From Bombus terrestris (lineage: Eukaryota; Arthropoda; Insecta; Hymenoptera; Apidae), in the NCBI RefSeq assembly GCF_910591885.1, contig NC_063281.1, positions 12,507,200 through 12,571,199 of the forward strand: a DNA stretch of 64,000 bases, read 5' to 3'. The position numbers and the translations under genes were made by a program. The notes under the pieces were generated by a model that worked only from the letters and a program-made list of their open reading frames with translations, made no database searches and was not told the origin of the DNA. Positions 38,101 through 51,900 of this stretch are shown in pieces. Every line of letters starts with the position of its first letter. Position 1 is the first letter of the stretch.

Positions 38101-41100
38101 GCGTATGCAAAAGGTATGCAAAAAATCCTTCGTTCGTTTCTATTTTCAGAAAGTATTCACTTGCATTAGAATGCTCTACTCTTTCTTTTTCTCATTTTCT
38201 TTCTTTGTACTCTAATACAATTTTTTTAAATTTCGCATATTAGAAAGAGAGAAATAAACAAACAAGAAAAAAAAAGAAATATACTCATCGATATGAAATA
38301 CCCTCCTTCTTTTCCGAAGTTGGTATAAAAACCCAAATAACTTTAATTCTCTTTTTTTTTTTATTAGAAGAGAAATCGAAAAGATCAGAAACCTGTTTCG
38401 GAAATTATTTAAACATAAAATTTGTATCATATCGTTAATTGCTAATATCTCAACTTTGTCAATACTGACATTGGTACTTCCTGCATCAAGTCACAGAAAT
38501 ATAATACTTCATATCGTTATTCATTTCGTCACGCTACCGTTTTCAGTTTTTAATGACGATCGTGACAATTTATTTAAATACATTTGACAGCGTGACAGAA
38601 AAAAGATAAGAGAATATTTGGAGGCGTGTGATACGTACAGAACATTTGTATTTAAATTACCTTGATGCGGTTCAGTGGGTTGCGCTGATTAAAATCCATA
38701 AACTGCCGTTGCTTTCGACGAATCGTCATTGAAAACGCGATCTGATAGAAGAATTTATTGGCCATTTATTGCATCGTTACGTGTCACGAATATTTTGCGA
38801 TATGGAAGTGAGCAATTTTTAGCGACACGTTTGCCTCTTTATTTATAGAGCTTCGATACCGATAAATAGATAAACACAGAAATTCGCACCGCATTGTTTA
38901 TTATTATATGCATTACACGATATTCGAAAATGATTTCACGTATGAAAAATTAACTCTTGTAACAAGAAATCCATCGTATTTTACATTTTGAATATAGAAG
39001 TATGCATATATGATATCTACTTTGCTTGAATAGGAGAAAAAAGGTTGAATGATAATAAATTTACTGCTATCTTTGAAAGAGAGTGTGTAATTTCTCATCG
39101 TGTTATTAAATCAATTAAAATGTATTATGAATTTTTTAACACGAGCACAAATGTGTAAACGGCACGATAAACTTTAATAAAGGTACATTCACAACAGTAC
39201 TAAAAATAAAAGATTCATGGAAAAAATTCCAAGCGAATATTATGAGAAATTTATTCAAGTGGACATTCATTTTTCTGATACATTTGTTAATTACTTAAAA
39301 ATTCCTATGGCTATATATTTATCTTTTACTTTGATCAAGATTGCATTCTATTCCTCGCTAGAGCCGATGGAATTTTAATCAACTGCAAGCCGACCGCAAA
39401 ATAGATCGAAGTACATTAATCATTCGGTTCTTTGTGCACGCTAAAAGACGCCTTTGCGCCCTTTCAATCGCTTGTCGAGTTGATTTCTCTTGGCATAATC
39501 AGCCTGCCTTCCACCAGAACTAATGGTTCCCTCGATTTCCTGATTTTTCGACTTCTCTTTGAGCTTTCTCGATTCGACTCCAGAGAGAGATGGCGAGAAC
39601 GAGGTAACGCGGAAACCACACAGCCGATAGACGTGATATACACGTATCAGCGTATGTGCAGTTAACGTTTCTGACGTTTAGGCTAACGTAGATACACGTT
39701 TGGTACGAGCAGGTACCGTGGCTTCCTATCCTCGCGCGCTACTGTTACTTGAACGTCAATGGAAACAGCAGATAACGCTCTCGAGATCTCTCGATTAACA
39801 GAATGCCCTTTGATAGAACGAAAAACTTCAATCGAAAATACTTACTTATACCTAGATAAAACAGCAATTCTGATATTTCTGAGGTGAACATTTTTGCGCC
39901 TACATTTTTTACTTGGTCGATTGAAAGATATTCCGAAGGGTGATATTGAAATTTGCAAGTTGTTCGAAGTTTATCTTATCCTTTCAAACTATGTAATTAA
40001 CGCGACACAATAATAGAAATTTTTGTTTTATCGGCCGCGAGGCCACGCAAGCCGTCGAATATATTTGTAACGCGTTCGCGTGCGAAAACCACCATAACTC
40101 AAGTTGGTTCGTGTTTGCACGCATTCCTTTCTGCGCGACACGAAAAATACTTCATCACCGGCGCATTCTTTTTACGTTCATGGCCGAAAGTACGCGCCCC
40201 ATGACCATTAGGAGTTTTTATGTCCCAGTAATCCATGAGGCATCAAGGATTACGATATTGCACCAATGTACTAATTGGTGCGGCTATCCAGTCTCTGTTG
40301 ACACGCACGGAACTGGTGTCGTTGCGTGGAGAGATATCTAGGGGATTAAGTACAAAGGAATGCCGGCATTTTAGTTTAGTTTACTCGAGTTCACTGGTAT
40401 CTTCTTTTTTTATGGAAATTTAACTGTTTTCTACGTGACTTTTAATTCCAATTAAATAAGAATGAATTGATAAATAACAAGTTACAAATTATAGATCTTC
40501 TCATTCGTAATTTAATAACTTTGCTGGAAATTTACTTGTAAAATGTTATGGAACATAATTCATTAGTCGCGGTAACTTATAATTTGCACAACTTTACTAA
40601 CAGTATTAAATTCAGAGTCTAGAATCGATATTTCAAAGCGGAGAGCAACGTAAACCTACTTGAGTTCAGTATTTTCAGTTTCTTGTTCGTTGCTAAATCA
40701 AAGATCGACCAAATTCAATCTTCGTGACAACTTTTTAAACAAAATTTATCTCCGACAATTAGGCTGGTTTTATCCGCTTTACGTCGGACAAAATTCTTCG
40801 CCGTTCCGACGCTTTCGGGGAATTAATGTCGTTAAGTTCACGTTGCACGACCAGCAACGGCAAATGAAGTTGCCTCCTTGAGACTGACATTTTTTTGTCG
40901 ACGCTCGACGAGATTCCTCTTTCGAAATTCGATTACCCGATCGTCTTACGTGAAATTTAACGGGGTCTCTTGTTGCTCGCGTTTAACCGGAGATTTCTGC
41001 TTCTTATCGAATTAACGTGATCGCGGAGAGAATGCGTGAAAAAATATTTAAATGAGTTTGAATGAGCTATAAATTTATATTTGAATAATCGATCATATTG

Positions 41101-42792
41101 TAGAGATAAATTTACATGAGAAAGTTTCTATCTAATTGGAATTCGGTGGTTCGGTAGTACATGGGCATTATGGTCAGACGAAAAGTCAATCGCCTGATTT
41201 ATCACCGGTCGAACTACTGAGAATTGCTTTATTTGAAAATTCATAACACATTGCTATTTTAAGAAAGCGAAACACTTGTGTTTCTTTTATGACTATTGGT
41301 AGATTTATTCTATTGCGTAAGAATTTCTTTATAAATCTCAATAAAACATTGGTGTTATAATTTTCTAACTGGAAAAAATCGACAACTCTTATAATTATAA
41401 TAAACCATAAAATTTATCTAAGTTAATTTGTGCTGATTTATAATTATATTTGATATACACGTGATGCGTTTTCTACGATGACGATGGCGTTTAAAAAATG
41501 ATTCATCCCTGACGTGTGCAACAGTTGAAGAGGTGACACGTTAAAGCATTTTTTAGACCGAATGTTTCAAAATTTGGTTTTCAATTTGATCCTAGCTTAA
41601 TGCGCGAGCAAATCTCATTAAAAATTCATGAACTTCCCAACTGCGTCATTACCTGCACGGCCCTTTTTCGTCGGCCACACGAGAAGCTCTATTTAGTGAG
41701 AAACTTCTACCTACATTTGCCACGAATTTCGTTATGCTTATGCAACAACTGAGACTATTTTGTTACAATTTCTCAAATCTTTTATGCAAATTTTTCTTTA
41801 TTAATATATTAAAAGTTTTTTAATAATATTTACATATTTATTTTTATAGATATATATTCAAAGTTTCCTAATATTAATAAGGGTTTCATCGATGCTTTGA
41901 AGTGAAAATCAATTGGTTGGAGTTAATAAGGCATAGCTCGCCATAGACCTTTTACGTTAATATTTCTCTTTATTATTTTTCTTGCCCTTTCCTATTACTT
42001 TCTTCATAACGAAAGAGAAGTACTAGGACACTATTACTGGACTTGTTCTTTCAACATTCTATTATTTTCCTTTACTTATTATCAGAATATTATGGATATT
42101 AGAATATTATAAGAAGACTTCTAGATTCCAACATTTGTAAAATATAATTTAGAAATCTTTTTACAAGGAAATTCTTTTTATCATAACGTATACGATTAAG
42201 CTTTAAGCACTGGAGAAATAAGACGGAGGAAATTTTATGGTCTATAAATCTAACGGGATTACGTACAGAAGGAAACGATAAATGGTAGCTTGACAAACGA
42301 ATGGACGCGCAAATGCACGTAACGACGCCGGAAATGGAGAAACTTGATTGTTTACGGATCTTGTTATCCACATTAGCTTTATTAGCCAATACGATACGGA
42401 ATCGAACGCTTGTAGAATCTTGGCCTATAGGGACCTTCGAAACGTGTATACACCACCTCCTGGTCGTTTATTTTGCCAACATAGTGGTTCCTAATCGCAT
42501 TATCGTATTTCGCCTTCCATCGTTTCGATATCTCTTCGCCATGTAATCCGTGTCTTCCAACTGATGCGATGATGGGATTAAGATATTAATACGCCTCGTT
42601 CGAATTTATTCCAGATCGATGCGAAAGGCGATTCTTCTTTCAATGTAATATTTTTAGACTATTGAGAACTTACAAATTTTCCACTTTCGTCGATATAAAA
42701 AGGCAATTGCTCTTATGGTTAGAGAAACTGAAGAGAAACCGAATTCCAATGGTTTTGGAATTTTCCTATAGAAATATTCTTTTCTGTTTCAG
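32125..42792. other. no recognised gene; upstream region or intron of the pgant9-like gene
   Basis: Very AT-rich stretches (32.1-32.3, 36.0-37.3 and 41.0-42.1 kb) alternate with CpG-rich patches (32.8-33.2, 34.4-34.6, 35.3-35.7 and 37.3-37.6 kb) that have no conserved reading frame and could be regulatory. I looked for the conserved exon that should precede 42793, with a Leu-Pro-Asp-x-Arg motif and a last codon broken in phase 2, and did not find it. Confidence 0.55.
35198..35225 (+). repeat. imperfect (GTA)n microsatellite
   Basis: A run of AGTAGT/GGTAGTAGTAGT. It creates a false poly-Thr or poly-Val stretch in ORFs that cross it. Confidence 0.85.
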
Positions 42793-42962
42793 GTGTAAAG
42801 AACCTGGAAGATACTTGAAAGACCTTCCTCCCACAGCGGTGATAATTTGCTTCCACAACGAAGCTTGGTCAGTACTGCTGAGGACGGTACATTCCGTGTT
42901 GGATAGATCACCGGAGCACCTCATACAAGAAATAATTTTGGTAGATGACTTCTCAGATATGC
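42793..42962 (+). CDS. pgant9: pgant9-like exon: start of catalytic domain (GT1 motif)
   Basis: Acceptor is a pyrimidine-rich tract ending TTTCAG at 42792; donor GTAAGT at 42963 matches consensus fully. The first base completes a split codon (upstream intron phase 2) and the last base opens one (phase 1). It encodes 56 whole residues, fragment positions 1-56. They contain the LPPTAVIICFHNEAWSVLLR block that begins the GT-A nucleotide-sugar-binding fold, and the IILVDDFSDM block typical of GT27 enzymes. Family members have a conserved stem-to-catalytic linker (a Leu-Pro-Asp-x-Arg segment) just before this point, so a preceding exon must exist. I could not find it within the window. Upstream sequence is open in the same frame for about 130 bases but reads as intron. 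Confidence 0.95.
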
Positions 42963-45900
42963 GTAAGTGAACAAAATTGTTATCGATATTTAAAAGACTT
43001 ATATTATAGAATGTTGGTCTAAGATTTTTTTCTTTGCCGATTATATCATACGAAACTACCCTCTTACATTGGAGAAACATCACGATCAAACTATGGATAA
43101 AGGAATTTTTATCGTGTTTCTCCCTTGTGCTCTTTGATTAAGCTTCATAATACCGAACGAGGTACAAGCATAGTTTAAGCATCATGTTTTTGTCATATTA
43201 TGAAAAATACATTTTTATACACTCGTCCCACTCTATTATCCATCGCATATACATTCTTGTTTCAGAATATAAGGAGATTTAGCTTTTCGTTTTTTCTTTT
43301 TCTTCTATAATAAAGCTATTTTTATTCATGGGAATATAGTTTGTATCTCGGCTAGTCATTAAGCAAATGTATATTTTCTAACAACGTTGGTATCCGACCG
43401 GGGTACAAAGTTAGCAACAACTGGGACAAAAAGAGCGTTCACATTACACGCGTATCCTACCCAGTATTTAATGTCAGATTTCAACCTAATTTCTGGTATT
43501 ATGAGATTTAATATAAATGTACCAACCAAGCAACCAAAATTAAAACACAAAACTCTACCCATTCTTTAAATAAGAGAAAATCGTTGCTGTAAATGGAGCT
43601 AGTCGAGGAATGGGAAAATCGGTGGGCTTATACAGATGCTACGTTGGTTCGTTACGTATCGCTACTTGTTCGTCCGAGCAAACGTATCTCTATTCAGGCT
43701 CGCGGGGTGATTCGTTATCGCGGACAGCGTTCCGTAGCTTCACGATGGATCGATTAATCGCGATCCATCTCCCCCGTGGTGTGCACAGAACCCGTAACGA
43801 TCGGGTCAGCGTGAATAGAAGGGAAAGCTGGCGTCGACGTGTTGCGCGCGTGTACTCGGAAAATTCCTGACAGCTTGATGCATGCCAACGATGCCGAGAC
43901 GTTGATATCTTTCCCGGTCTCTCTTCCCCTGCTTCTCTCTACACGTCCCGTGGAAAAATTCGCCTGCATCTGACGCGCGCTTTCCGGCGACCAAGGAAAC
44001 TTTGACGGGAGATCGATTGTCTCTTTCTGTCGCGCGAAGCCTATTATTTCCGTGGGAAGTACGTTTTGACAGGTTGCCATTCCTGTTTCCTTTACACAAT
44101 TTTTTGACAATACCGAGTACACGAATTAGAAAGACGAATCGTACGATTGAAGAGGATTTTTCCACGCTACGAACTTCGCCGAGTGTTTTATTGGCCCTGT
44201 GAGGCGGGCTGACGAGGTAGATGCGTTTAATTGGTAATTTTTGTTGGGAAATATCGTGGAAGTTTCGCTGATGAAGGATATAAGTTTGTTAATGAGTTCA
44301 GGGGAAAAGAATTGCGTAATGTAGTTCCTGTAGAGGGATGAGATTCGTGATGAATTATAAAGAATTTTACTCTAACGAAGATAAATTATGATATTTAGTA
44401 GACTTCCAGTTTCAGACGAATAAAGTATTCACAAACATTCCAAAATACGAGTCTCTATAGACTTCTTTTGCTGGCAATGATTTAATAGAAAATTCGTTAA
44501 AACAAAATTTAATGCAATTAACCGAAGCTATTGCCAGTCGTCTATATCCCAATGAATAAACTGGAATTAATTTTTCTCCGAAGAGGAAAGATCTTTAGAA
44601 ACCTCATCCCCAAAGGACAAGGCAAAGATTTCCTTTTTTTATATTTACATTTCTCAGCTCGTTGAAAGAGATAGCCAGAAGCGGAGCGGTCGGTTTATCG
44701 TCGAAGGTGTTCAGATCGAATTAACGTGTCGCCGGATGGAACGGACAGATAACTAACCGTAGTCACGTGTAACAAAAGGGGAAAAGAGGGAAGAAAATAA
44801 AAATCGCTGGGGAAAGCCGGCCAGATTAAGCTCGCTTGACAGCAGGCTAGGGAAGGCGCAACGTGTTGGAAACGATATAGGAACAGAACAGCCTGTACAA
44901 TCCCCCCTAAATGCTGAGGATAAGCTTCTGTGCTAACCGGAAGTCAGGCTTACAAACATAGTTAACGAGAAACGTGGGCCGACGTTGTGACCTATTACAA
45001 AACCAGTTAAATTAATTTTGTCATAGGAACAGGAAACAATGAACTCCTTGTTCGCTTCTTGATCTTCGTATTCGTGTTTTCCCTTCTTTTTATCTGTTTT
45101 CTTATCTGTCGCAGAGAAGTGTGAAATAACATGGTTGTAATAAAGGCGATTTAATTAATAATAACAAGGAACGTGTCTCTTTACTTTGCTATCTCGAGGT
45201 TAAGTTGCAACGTAATATCACCACAGGAGAAGAATGAAAATAATCTGGTATTTTATAAGCTTTGATGATGGGCTTTGAGTCAGCTCGTAACGTGATGAAA
45301 GTTTTGCCGTTGTTGGCAGAAGAAAAAGTAGAAAGATATGACTAGAATCGTGAGACAAAAAGTTTCGAAAGTAAAATACTCTTTCGGTGAAATAATTATT
45401 CAGCTGTTTAAATGTCGTTGTAAATTCGTTTAATGATGCCTTTAATATGATTCGTTAGTTTGCAAATAAACTCGATGAGGATCGTTACATTCGCACGGGT
45501 ATGATACTTAAAACCTCTGTATAGTATCCGCAGTTAAACTAATTAAGCTCAGTAAGTGAAGGCTTAGAGGAAAGGTTCTCATATAGCTATTCTAACGTAA
45601 ACTAAATCACGAATGTCTACTAATTGCTATCCCCAATGGGTCCCCATAATTCATCAGATCCCGTAAATCTGAATTTTACGTGTAACTATGTTGGAAGGTA
45701 TAGAGTTGCTGCATCACGTAGCATCTCGGATTATATCCCACAAAGGATAATAAATTAATAGACAGAGCAATAAAATTTTCGAATAACCTTACTAATCCTA
45801 CAAACGTGCATTTTTAGTACTTTATCATAGTTCTGCAGTCCTGTAACGGAGTCGTTTATAAATCCTAATGAAGATTTTATTATGTCCTTACAAATATCTC

Positions 45901-48900
45901 AATTTCCTTTACAGAAGCATAAATATGCAAACACTTTTTTTATCTACTTAGTCGCTGAGTAATCGAATTAAAAATTTCACAGCACATCTGCAGCGTCAAC
46001 TAGAGGACTACATGATGAACTACCCAAAGGTACAGATAATCCGGGCGCAAAAGCGCGAAGGTCTTATCAGGGCGCGTTTGCTGGGTGCAGCAGCGGCGAA
46101 GGCACCTGTCCTGACATATTTGGACAGCCATTGCGAATGCACCGAGGGCTGGTTGGAGCCGCTTCTCGATCGTATCGCTCGTGATCCGACGACAGTCGTT
46201 TGTCCTGTGATCGATGTTATCGACGACACCACGCTCGAATATCATTGGCGGGATTCCGGCGGTGTGAACGTGGGTGGGTTCGATTGGAATCTGCAGGTAA
46301 GCAGAAATTCCTTTCACCGTTATTTCACGAAAACTATTCGCAATGCCGGGTGGCGATCTCTGCCGACCAGGGATGGATTAATCACTGGTAAAATTTACAA
46401 AATTATTACCGGAATTTCGATGATTGCGCTTTCGATGGGGCCGATGTCAACTGTGCTTTAGAATCTGACAGAATTCTCCACTTTGATTATTTTACTGAGT
46501 TTGTACTTTTATACAGTTAAAGAAATATTGGTATATTTATGTTAATCTGTAAAATCTTAAGATATATTTATATACACTGAGAAACGTACATACGAATAAT
46601 CATGTCTTTCTAGAGTGTGTGATACACATATAATAATATAAAAATCTTAATTAAGTATCTATCTATCGTATGGTAGCATTTGAGCAAAGATTAGACAGTA
46701 CAGAAAATATAGAAATGATTAGATCGTGATGTATACGTATCTGTGAGTGGGAGTGGCAAATTGTAAGTAGTTGCGGTCCGCCTGTAGTCAGACATGCCGT
46801 GTAGCGTAGCTCTTTCTTAATTCTTTCCTAATTCTTCTTAATACACATATTTAATCTATTAATTAAACGGGAAAAGATCTTTTAAAAGAAAGTGAAACGC
46901 AGTAAGAGGAAGACAAGCATTGCCGTGAGACAAACATATGGATAAATACAAATATGCTGGTACTAAAACTACGCTATCGAAAATATTTCGAGATTTCGTC
47001 GTCTCGCCACGGATTTCTTATAATTTCTCAATGTCGACCAGCTCGGTTCCCAAGACTTCTTGATTTTCTGTATCAGTTCAACTGGCACGCAGTCCCTGAG
47101 AGAGAGAAAAAAAGACACAAGAATCCCGCGGAGCCTGTATGGTCACCGACGATGGCCGGAGGCCTCTTTTCGATAGATCGAGCTTTCTTTGACCGTCTCG
47201 GCACGTACGACAGTGGCTTCGATATTTGGGGTGGCGAGAATCTTGAGCTCTCCTTCAAGACCTGGATGTGCGGAGGTATGTGCAATACCAATACAAAAAT
47301 TTGTCCTGGTATTTACTGAAACGAGAAAACAACTCCCGTTATTCGAGCTATTTGCTAATTCTAAAGAATGAACATTATTCTTCGCGAAAGAATGACACTT
47401 TAAATTTTTATAGAAATTCATTGTTGCGTAACTAAATTTTAAATCCCGGGAACCTTGAAAATAACATAATATTGCTGTACGGCGATAAAAATTAAAAGCT
47501 GATCGATTAACAAAATCTATCTTCTCAGTAACTCTGTTACAAAATGCTATTCCGATAATCATTGATAATACAAGAAAGTTCTAGAAGGATAAATTGTTTG
47601 GTTCTGTGAACTGAAATTTTTCTCTTTCGTCGTGGTCATAATTTTCATGATTCCAAATAGTGAAATTTATTTCTCTACCATTTTCTCGTATTATTAACCA
47701 TCACCGAAATATCGCTTTGTAAAAAAGTTATCGAGAAACCCCGTATAGAAACATCATCACGGATATCAGTTTCAGTGATTTTTTTAGGTGCTCAAGAAGC
47801 TAACTACAATGCTGGCCAACATTCTGGCCAAAAAAACAGTATTGTGTACAAAGTAACATGTCGAGTGTTAAAAATAACACAACAGTTACATCTTTCGTTA
47901 ATTTCGACGACCAAAGTCTAGCAAAAAAAAATCCAGAAGATTTCCAGCATCGTTTTTCTCATACGTTCCTAGCATAACAGTTAACAGGAACCCATACCAT
48001 GCTAAATCTGATCTAAGTCAGACTCCGATATCTCTGGGCGCACAATCACGCCGATCTTCTCTATCCTCATTTTTCCACGGATGGCTACACGGTGCCGCAT
48101 GGAAAATCTCCCGGAAGACTTAAATCCTGAAAACCATAGCGATGTAGCTTCTGTTTGTGGCGAAATAAACTTGTTTCCCATCCTCTTTTCGCCCGCAATC
48201 AGCCGTTTCCGTGGTATAGGTTGCAACGAACGAACGAACGAACGAAATTCGAAAGGCAATTGTTGTTTCCAGGTACCTTGGAAATCGTGCCGTGCTCGCA
48301 CGTGGGCCACATCTTCCGCAAACGTTCGCCGTACAAGTGGCGCAGCGGCGTGAACGTGCTCAAGAGGAACAGCATAAGGCTGAGCGAAGTGTGGCTGGAC
48401 GAGTATGCCAAGTACTACTACCAGAGGATAGGTCACGACAAGGTGAACACTTGCTACTCAGTCTCGCTTTTCCCACTTCCCTCGCGTCGATCTCGATTCT
48501 GCTTCGTCTTTCAGACGGATTACCCTGTCTCGAGCACGTCGTATGGCGTACTAAAATAATAATGGGAAACGGGCGTGTGAAAGAAGCAAACTGATCGGGC
48601 ATAACTTGTCGTTTTTTAGCTTTTCATAGGGCAGTACTGCGAGGCACGATCGAAAGAAAATTTTAGTTTGGAAATTATAAAGGGTTACAGATCGATATAT
48701 TTTTTTTAAGAATTTTTTATACAGATTTTACGTAGTTTATTAATATTAGATATACAAATGAATAATTCAAGTCTTTTCAGTGGAACTGAAAGTTTATTTA
48801 AAGGGAAGTAGAGCAAGTTGTTCGATCGAAATAATCGCCGTTGCTTTCTACGATTATAAGCCACCTATCAGCCAAACGACAAATTCATTTCTGTATCTCC

Positions 48901-51900
48901 ACTAATTGCAAGTGAGTATCGAATAAAGTGTACTGTATCGGTCCAAGCAGATAATAATCCAAAGGAGTAATATGTAGCAAATAAGCTGACTGCTGAAAAA
49001 CGTCCCAGATAAGACTCATTATAATGTCTTTGACCGTAGAAGCAGTATGTAGCTTAGTATTGTTACGCAACAATTTCACAGAACCATCACCTTTCTTAAT
49101 CCCCTAATAATTGGATCTTATCTAAAGATACGACGTTTTTCCGTGATGGAATTCATCATTTGCCTGATAGAGAGCTTAAATTTATAGAAGACAACTGGAA
49201 GTACTTTGATTAAACAACTTGCGGTATATTTTTTAAATATTGAATTTCACTTTTTAGATTCGTACGCCAAATATATTGTAATAGCTTTTTAAAAGCAGCG
49301 ATGATCTTGTAGGCAGTTTAAATGAAGCATGATATGATGGTTTTATGGAAAGTTTATAGAAAAATCTTCTTGTTCGTAGAATGATGACTTTTCATGGGAA
49401 ATTTTCTCCTATTTCTTTTTAATATCTTTCTTTTTAATAAAATCAGAACTGTAGAAACTTCTTTTAAAAAGAATTTACAATATGTTCATGAATTCTGCGA
49501 AATTCTAATTTTTAGTAATACATTTTCCAAGAAAATTAAAAGGGATAAAAAGAAACCAAACTTCCCGCTCTTCTTGTTCAAAATGATACCATTATCTCAC
49601 AAATTACGTCGACCTGTAATCTTCAGCGACAATCCTCTCATTTGCACGAACCATCCAATTGCAACGATCCACCGAAGAGGATCCGAACAGTTGCAAGCGA
49701 AATTCTTCTAATCTTTCATAATCTTGCCGTTATGAAACGAGCTCTAAACCTTTTAATCTTCAACAATAATTCTCCCTCTTATTACCAAACCGTCCAACTA
49801 TCGCTTCAGCCCTATCAGGCATCAAACAGTATCACAGACTAAATTTTCACGGTTCCAAAATGAGGCTAATTTCAAGGAACTGATTCTCACTTTTAATTCT
49901 CCTCATTCCGGCCCTTAACATCGGTAATAACAGTATTTCTTTCCAAGTTCGACGATAACCTTAGCAGATTAGCATTCTGCGATGCACCTTTTGTTTTATT
50001 ACGGACAAAGAATAGTCTCGGACGCGATTCAACAGTTCACTCGAGTACTGCTGGAAATTGTTTTACAGCTATCGAAAACGTTTTATCAGTGGAGCACCGG
50101 TTTGTCACAATACGTGCTTGAATTTTCCATTTTCTATAGCAGATATACTTTTTTTTCGCGGCACTTTATAACGAATAAAAGTTTGCGTGTGGCATAGGAG
50201 TAAAAGGAAATAACACTTTTGGCAAGTATCCGATTGAAATATTAGCTTGGTGTTTCAGCAATGTTCAACAAAAATTGTTCCGAAATCTTCAGAAAACGTT
50301 TCACGAATGTCTAAGGAGATAATCTTGCACGTCGTATATCAATTTACACGTCAAATAAACAGTGATATAATAATTTGACAGTTAATCGGGTCCCTTTACC
50401 ACCGCTCTTCTATCCAATACCAATTTCCAAGTAGAACAAGCCAGCCACTTTCGAACCTATATCCTGTATCTCCAAAATTCCATGAATAAAACCTAATTAC
50501 AAAGAACTGCGATGGAAAAAATCTCCGACGACTAGTCGAAAGTGACCATCCACGGCCTAGTAGAAGCATACTCATTGCACGAGTGCCGTGAATGGTCTCC
50601 CACCAAAGTATTGCCATTATTCTGCTCTAGAGGGCTTTAAAACTCGAGTCCATAAAAGATTCCATGTATTTCTCTCCGGTCTTTATTTCCTCCTCGCTTG
50701 TCTCGCTTCCCTTCCCTTTCCTTTCCTTCTTTACGTTTATAACTCTCATCCCCTTTTCTTACATCCCTTAAATCCCTGCCTTCCGGAAACAGCCCTTTCC
50801 TCCGATACGCAGTCCAGCTTGCTCTCTTCCTTCCTTCCTTCCTTGTATCGTAGCAGGCAAAATTTCCGGGCTTATGATTCGCAATTTTCGCAGGGCAAGT
50901 ACGGAGACGTATCGGAACGGAAGGCCTTGAGGAAGAAACTCGGCTGCAAGTCGTTCAAGTGGTACCTCGACAACGTTTATCCGGAGCTGTTCATACCTGG
51001 CGAGGCGGTAGCTTCCGGCGAGGTAAGAATTTATCGTGTTTCACCGCAATCCTCGTATCTTCTCTTTTGCAGCTACGTAAACGACGATCGGAATCAACGT
51101 ACGGAGCCACTCGTTTCTCTTTAACGACGTTACCAACCAACATTTTGATACACCAAGGTGCGCCAAATACTCGGAGGTTCCGTTCTTTTAGCCGAATAAT
51201 GGCCATTTTTACGAATGGGATAAATGGACGAGAGAGGGCTTCCTTTTTATCTTCTTCCTCACCTCTTTTTTCCCCCGTTTTCCTTTCAGAGAAATGTCGC
51301 GTTACGGTTTTTAGACGCGCGGCTGCTATCCTCCCTAGGAGATTCGCGCAGGCGTCGAGTGCCGCGGGATTGTTCTTCCGTGGTTTTTCTTGAGTCTGCG
51401 GAATCCTTAGTTTTTCAGGATTTTGAACTCTCTTGCTTGAGATTAGCGTATGAAAGAAGAGAGTACAACAAAGTTTTCAGTGAATTTGTTTGAATGTGTT
51501 TTGAGAACAGTTAAAAGGAACGAAAGAAATGGTAAAATAGCTCTTTTCAAGATTTTACGTGCGAATAAAAACTCTTAAAAACTGTAATACAACATTTCCA
51601 ACTTTCCACTCGAACGTACATCACGATTCGAACAATGTACGATACTCGAAATCTACGTTGTTAACGCTACGAGTGGAAGAAACATCCACTCGATATTTTT
51701 CTCAACGATATATACGAATTAACGCGTATCCTGTATTTTATACGAGGTAGGAGACAAACGAAACGCTGGCAGGGCCTGTATCTATACAGATAGGCAAAGT
51801 TCAATTGTCGGTGGCGAAGACAATGATTGATGTCGACGAGCTTGCGACATAGAAAACAATGCGTTCGATCGAGAAACAATGCAGCCCGCGGTCGAGGCAA

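Larger units (their letters stand above)
48443..50893 (+). other. intron of pgant9-like gene, 2.45 kb, with mariner relic
   Basis: Phase 0 intron. Holds the antisense mariner relic and, from 50690 on, a long pyrimidine-rich stretch leading to the acceptor. Confidence 0.9.

Noticed and set aside
46012..46461. ATG at 46012 as a gene start
   Set aside because: Conserved sequence continues in frame on the 5' side across the splice junction; the 3' end of the ORF runs into intron past the donor at 46297.
50396..50617. Structured-looking stretch with paired CCACGGC/GCCGTG words
   Set aside because: Does not fold into a tRNA or known small RNA pattern by eye; no box elements.
50588..51124. 178-codon plus-strand ORF
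   Set aside because: Only 50894-51022 is real coding sequence; the rest is intron read through on both sides of the exon.
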